DNA from: JACDET01 sp038253825
Lineage (GTDB): Bacteria; Patescibacteriota; Microgenomatia; Levybacterales; UBA12049
Reading direction: 5' to 3'
Length of the DNA stretch: 23,666 nucleotides
Assembly (NCBI GenBank): GCA_038253825.1
Contig: JBBSGT010000019.1
Location: 1 to 23,666, forward strand
In this document: positions 21,010 to 23,666 of the stretch, piece after piece
Position numbering within the stretch: the stretch's first letter is position 1
Layout of the letters: every line of letters starts with the position of its first letter
Notes under the pieces: model-generated
Told to the model about the DNA's origin: nothing
The model's input: the letters and a program-made list of their open reading frames with translations, nothing else
Database searches by the model: none
Program-made: the position numbers and the translations under genes

Positions 21010-21147
21010 TTATTTTTCGGAAGAACGATTTGTTTTTTTCTTTTGCCGATCTGAAAAGTAAATGAGTAGTGCTCCACCAATAATCATGATCGAAGTTAGA
21101 ATACTACTAAAATCAAATCCTCTTTGTAACATCTGTTGATCTATCAT
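21010..21147 (-). CDS. small membrane protein, 45 residues
   Basis: Unrecognised. The ATG at 21147 opens a 45-residue frame: MIDQQMLQRGFDFSS, then one hydrophobic segment (about 14-33, ILTSIMIIGGALLIYF) and a basic tail with DRQKKKTNRSSEK. GAGGAAAAAAG gives a convincing Shine-Dalgarno 7-8 nt upstream. The ATG overlaps, as ATGA, the end of the reading frame before it, so the gene looks translationally coupled. Its stop lies 3 nt from the end of the convergent plus-strand gene. It is the last gene of the GH18-led operon. Confidence 0.75.
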   Translation of the reverse strand: MIDQQMLQRGFDFSSILTSIMIIGGALLIYFSDRQKKKTNRSSEK

Positions 21148-21341
21148 CTTTTTTCCTCTTTTAAAAGCAATATTCTAAGTAGGAACATCCCACCCATATT
21201 AACAAGCTACTTAATAAAGGTCAAGAAAGTGAATTCAGGAGTTAATTTAGGCACGATAAAGATACCAACAAACCACGCTATAGAAATGGTACAACAAAAC
21301 TCTGATATTGCTTCTATTTGTTTCTTATTTAATTTTTTCAT
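21144..21341 (-). pseudogene. small membrane-protein frame interrupted by an in-frame TAG
   Basis: The ATG at 21341, 1 nt after the GH18-like stop, opens 44 codons (MKKLNKKQIEAISEFCCTIS..., a hydrophobic segment near 18-31) to TAG at 21209-21207. The same frame continues 20 codons with a second hydrophobic segment (GGMFLLRILLL) and a basic KEEKR end, stopping at TGA (21146-21144), which overlaps the ATG of the next gene as ATGA. The coupled end suggests a 65-codon ancestral gene with two membrane helices. The TAG may be a nonsense mutation, a sequencing error or a read-through site; alternatively the real protein is the 44-residue form, 21207-21341. Confidence 0.6.
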
Positions 21342-21342
21342 C

Positions 21343-22425
21343 TTAAAAATACGAATTTGCCCAGAAAGAAAAATTCCCAATCCCTTTCTGTTTCAGAACT
21401 TTTTCCTTCGTTGCTACAGACTGCATATCTTCAAACCAAACAACATGTTTTTGATTTGTATCATCAGTATAGTGAATCACTGTTTCTGCCGAAACTGGAT
21501 CTCGTTTGATTTGACAGGCACTAAATTTGCAATCGTGTAAAAATTTATTTTGAATTTGCGCATCAGTAAGCGGTGAGCCTTGTCCCGTCGCATTTCCACT
21601 GTTATCCACAGGCCAATCATAGCCATATAACCCGAAAATCACATGGAGTTTTTGATTGGGCACAACTTGAAGAAAATCATCTGCCATTTTCCCCATATCA
21701 TACCCATATGTTTCTTGCCCACTGAGCGGAAAATTCGGACCGGGATTTGAACGCGATTTATTAAAATCATATGCCATAATCATGACATTGTCGGCATCTT
21801 TGGCTAGATTCTTCACATCAAACGGCCGTACCCGATAAAATGTATCACCATAGAGTGTTAGCTCAAACTGTAAATGTTGCGCTTTGGTTTGAGTGGCTAG
21901 ATCGTGGGTGAAATTACTGATCTGCGTTACTAACGAATCAAAAGGCAATCCGCTAATTTCCAAATCCAGAACCACACCTGAAAATCCATGATCTTTAGTA
22001 AACGAAATCGTCTGAGAGATAATTTTCTGTTGGAGTTTTTTATCTTTTAAAATAGCATTATTCGCATCCTGATCGACCATTCGTAAGGTCAACAGCTTTG
22101 TTTTATCCTGCGGAACAGCGCTGATAAAATCATCCACCTGTTGCGCCCCTGCTTCTGAGGTATCAATCCCATGAGAAGAAGGCTTCAAACCAAAATAAAT
22201 ATAGGAATCAAACGTTCCGTCACTCAAATCTTTTACTGTCCAGTAAGGAACAAAGAGTGAGGTATTTGTTTTTCCATCACGGTCGATAGTGAGCGTTGGG
22301 GTGGGTGTGAGCGCTGGTTCATTAATAGGTTGAGCTATATCATGACGAATTTTATTTTTGGCTACCTGCACAAGCTCGAATCCACCCAAGACAAGAATCA
22401 GGCAGACAAAAAGGAAGCGCTTCAT
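21343..22425 (-). CDS. GH18-like (chitinase / YaaH-type) extracytoplasmic protein
   Basis: Likely acts on a cell-wall or surface polysaccharide, or binds one. The 360-residue protein starts with a signal peptide or anchor (residues 1-20, hydrophobic after MKR), then a short Pro/Thr linker (about 38-45). The TIM-barrel signatures are FVPYWTV (58-64), GVVLDLE (150-156), MAYDF (217-221), GLYGYDW (265-271) and a GIGNFSFWANSY end (348-359). In the GH18 motif DxxDxDxE the final D154 and catalytic E156 are present, but the first two Asp are S149 and V152, so activity is uncertain. C299 and C304 could form a disulphide. Own promoter box directly upstream; leads two small membrane-protein genes. Confidence 0.85.
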   Translation of the reverse strand: MKRFLFVCLILVLGGFELVQVAKNKIRHDIAQPINEPALTPTPTLTIDRDGKTNTSLFVPYWTVKDLSDGTFDSYIYFGLKPSSHGIDTSEAGAQQVDDFISAVPQDKTKLLTLRMVDQDANNAILKDKKLQQKIISQTISFTKDHGFSGVVLDLEISGLPFDSLVTQISNFTHDLATQTKAQHLQFELTLYGDTFYRVRPFDVKNLAKDADNVMIMAYDFNKSRSNPGPNFPLSGQETYGYDMGKMADDFLQVVPNQKLHVIFGLYGYDWPVDNSGNATGQGSPLTDAQIQNKFLHDCKFSACQIKRDPVSAETVIHYTDDTNQKHVVWFEDMQSVATKEKVLKQKGIGNFSFWANSYF

Positions 22426-22431
22426 GCGTCT

Positions 22432-22437
22432 ATTATA
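22432..22437 (-). promoter_or_regulatory. TATAAT box of the GH18 operon, leaderless geometry
   Basis: A consensus TATAAT lies exactly 6 nt (AGACGC) before the ATG at 22425, the same spacing as at infA, so the first transcribed base should be the A of the ATG. The -35 region is not recognisable (TCCCCT at the 17-bp position). No Shine-Dalgarno fits. Confidence 0.55.
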
Positions 22438-22621
22438 CCTTATCTTTCTTCAGAAGGGGATTTAGTGGAGAGACCACCCCGGAAGTTGTTGCTGGGAAGA
22501 TTTTCTTACTCGAAGTTATTTAAAGTTGTTTTTATAGATAGGGCAAGAAGAGTACCTGAGTAAGAATCCACAAAATTGAACCTCTTACAGACTGACTTGT
22601 TCCAAATACGTAATTACTATA

Positions 22622-23355
22622 GGTCTAGACTAGTTTAGAGGATCATTTCGCAACTCTTTGAGTAAAAGTTTGTAGATATCCTCATTTCTGTGATTCCATC
22701 GCCACTCACTTTCTTTTAAGTGTAGCAGAAAATGTTCCTTTCTAATGCCTCGCAGTTTTGCCATTCTGGTCTTCGCAAAACTCCAAAAACTCTCAATACC
22801 ATTCACATGGTTTTTCCCTCGAGCAAACTCATTCTCGTGATGATGGATTCGGTAGTGCTTGTATCCATTCAATACTAAGCTGTCATAGCTCCGCCAACCA
22901 TCTGTATAGACTGTGCTGTTCGTTAGTACTTTTCCTCGTATTATGGGCATCAGTTCTTCTCGTGTACAGTTTGCAACAATCTTTGTAAACACGTGCCCTT
23001 GGCGTTTTAATAATCCAACCACTGGTGTTTTCCCCTGTGCTCCTCGTCCTCGTTTCCCTCTGATTCTTTTTGCTCCAAAGTAACTTTCATCTACCTCAAC
23101 CTCACCGAGAAATTGCTTTGCTTCTTCCAAGCCTATACGCAGTGCTCGTTGCCTGAGTTTTCGGTACAGACTATTCACGCTATTGCGGTTCACTCCTGTT
23201 AATGCCGCCGTCTTTGATGCTGGTATATCTAAGCAAAAATGTTTGAGTATATGCCGAAAAATAACCTCTGATATATGTGAGTGTATTTGATACTTGTTTA
23301 GCACGATCTAACAATCAGTTTAACGTTTTTATTTTCGCTAAACTAGTCTAGACCC
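22622..23355 (-). mobile_element. complete IS1595-family (IS1016-like) insertion sequence
   Basis: A 734-bp element with perfect 17-bp inverted ends, GGTCTAGACTAGTTTAG at 22622-22638 and its complement at 23338-23354. Outside it are TTACTATA (22614-22621) and TTACTATT (23356-23363), a 7-of-8 match to the 8-bp target duplication usual for IS1595. The transposase frame is intact and its stop codon lies within the left inverted repeat. It sits in the gap between the GH18 operon and an unknown gene. Near-perfect duplication points to a fairly recent insertion. Confidence 0.85.
22630..23304 (-). CDS. IS1595-family transposase (IS1016 / ISXO2-like)
   Basis: Cuts and joins the IS ends. The 224-residue protein has an N-terminal helix-turn-helix (about 28-52, PASKTAALTGVNRNSVNSLYRKL) and the ISXO2-like catalytic domain: D72 in EVDESYFG, GKRGRGAQGKTPVVGLLKR (83-101), D135 in VYTDGWRSYD, and H166/N168/E171 in KNHVNGIESFW, then FLLHLKESEWRWNHR. 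This is the DDE/DDN-type pattern of IS1016. There is no upstream zinc ribbon, as usual for this short group. The start is GTG; an in-frame stop lies 6 nt before it. The coding sequence appears intact. Confidence 0.9.
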   Translation of the reverse strand: MLNKYQIHSHISEVIFRHILKHFCLDIPASKTAALTGVNRNSVNSLYRKLRQRALRIGLEEAKQFLGEVEVDESYFGAKRIRGKRGRGAQGKTPVVGLLKRQGHVFTKIVANCTREELMPIIRGKVLTNSTVYTDGWRSYDSLVLNGYKHYRIHHHENEFARGKNHVNGIESFWSFAKTRMAKLRGIRKEHFLLHLKESEWRWNHRNEDIYKLLLKELRNDPLN

Positions 23356-23405
23356 TTACTATTTATGTATGGTTTAAATTCCAGCTACGTAAGTAATAGG
23401 TAAAT

Positions 23406-23666
23406 TTACTTGAATACATCAATAAAATATGTTAACTTAAACTTTTCTATGAGAGGGTAATATGTCAATACATTTTGTGCATCGAAAGGGAAGGAGAATT
23501 GGTCTTCAATGGTTCTTCTGGTTTTCTGATCAGTTTGGGATTTCTGAATAAGTGCAGGGTTTTGTAGCGCGTATGTTTCAAACTCCACGATGCTTGTGCA
23601 TTTTCTCAATTGGGTAATCACATCTTCAAGGATCAAGGTTGGAAACTGCAGCAGCCTTTCTATGCC
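23406..23666 (-). CDS. unrecognised protein, partial (continues past the right edge)
   Basis: The frame ends at the TAA at 23406-23408 and remains open to the last base of the window, so the gene starts beyond it. A TTG at 23636 is a possible but unlikely start. The visible 86 residues read through GIERLLQFPTLILEDV, then a charged helix-rich stretch (ITQLRKCTSIVEFETYALQNPALI) and an aromatic end (YYPLIEKFKLTYFIDVFK). I recognise no family. Its codon usage is AT-rich like the intergenic DNA around the IS. Confidence 0.55.
   Translation of the reverse strand, partial: GIERLLQFPTLILEDVITQLRKCTSIVEFETYALQNPALIQKSQTDQKTRRTIEDQFSFPFDAQNVLTYYPLIEKFKLTYFIDVFK

Noticed and set aside
22505..22564. CTTACTC...GAGTAAG inverted pair upstream of the GH18 gene
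   Set aside because: Seven bases separated by 46 nt with no supporting structure is within chance expectation.
22438..22621. tRNA, riboswitch or CRISPR in the gap left of the IS
   Set aside because: No cloverleaf, regular spaced repeat or recognisable aptamer was found; only a 4-bp GTGG/CCAC hairpin is present.

Overview
The window looks like a chromosomal piece of a Candidate Phyla Radiation (Patescibacteria) bacterium, possibly Microgenomates-like. The evidence is a single giant ribosomal-protein cluster with no uL30 (rpmD) gene between uS5 and uL15, short genes packed with 1-11 nt overlaps or small gaps, odd low-complexity tails on several ribosomal proteins, and neighbouring membrane-anchored, low-complexity surface proteins. 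TGA is used as an ordinary stop (for example at 5366-5368 and 6502-6504), which argues against the UGA-recoding Gracilibacteria/Absconditabacteria. The exact lineage cannot be fixed without a search.

Region 1, 207-19294, all minus strand, read right to left: tuf, rpsJ, rplC, rplD, rplW, rplB, rpsS, rplV, rpsC, rplP, rpmC, rpsQ, rplN, rplX, rplE, rpsN, rpsH, rplF, rplR, rpsE, rplO, secY, adk, two tandem P-loop kinases of unproven substrate, map, infA, rpmJ, rpsM, rpsK, rpsD, rpoA, rplQ, rplM, rpsI. This joins what are separately the tuf/S10, spc, alpha and L13-S9 operons in E. coli. tuf is not preceded by fusA here.

The cluster is not one uniform transcript. Intrinsic terminators or attenuators lie after tuf (18088-18120) and after rpsJ (17599-17625). 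There are internal promoters before infA and rpoA whose TATAAT boxes sit only 6-8 nt from the ATG, so those mRNAs should be leaderless or nearly so. Non-coding extras in the gaps include a 70-bp REP-like double hairpin between rplX and rplN, ATAC-rich repeats around secY/rplO and map/infA, a 16-bp perfect palindrome between rpoA and rplQ, and a hairpin between rpsH and rplF.

Region 2, 19295-21007: a 159-bp divergent promoter region, then a plus-strand gene for a Pro/Thr-rich, single-pass membrane protein with a probable extracellular beta-propeller.

Region 3, 21010-22437, minus strand: a small operon with its own TATAAT box. It encodes a secreted or anchored GH18-like protein, a small membrane-protein frame interrupted by an in-frame TAG, and a 45-residue membrane protein.

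Region 4, 22438-23666: a complete IS1595-family (IS1016-like) insertion sequence, 22622-23355, with 17-bp perfect inverted ends and a near-perfect 8-bp target duplication, then an unrecognised gene running off the right edge. No tRNA, rRNA or CRISPR array was seen.
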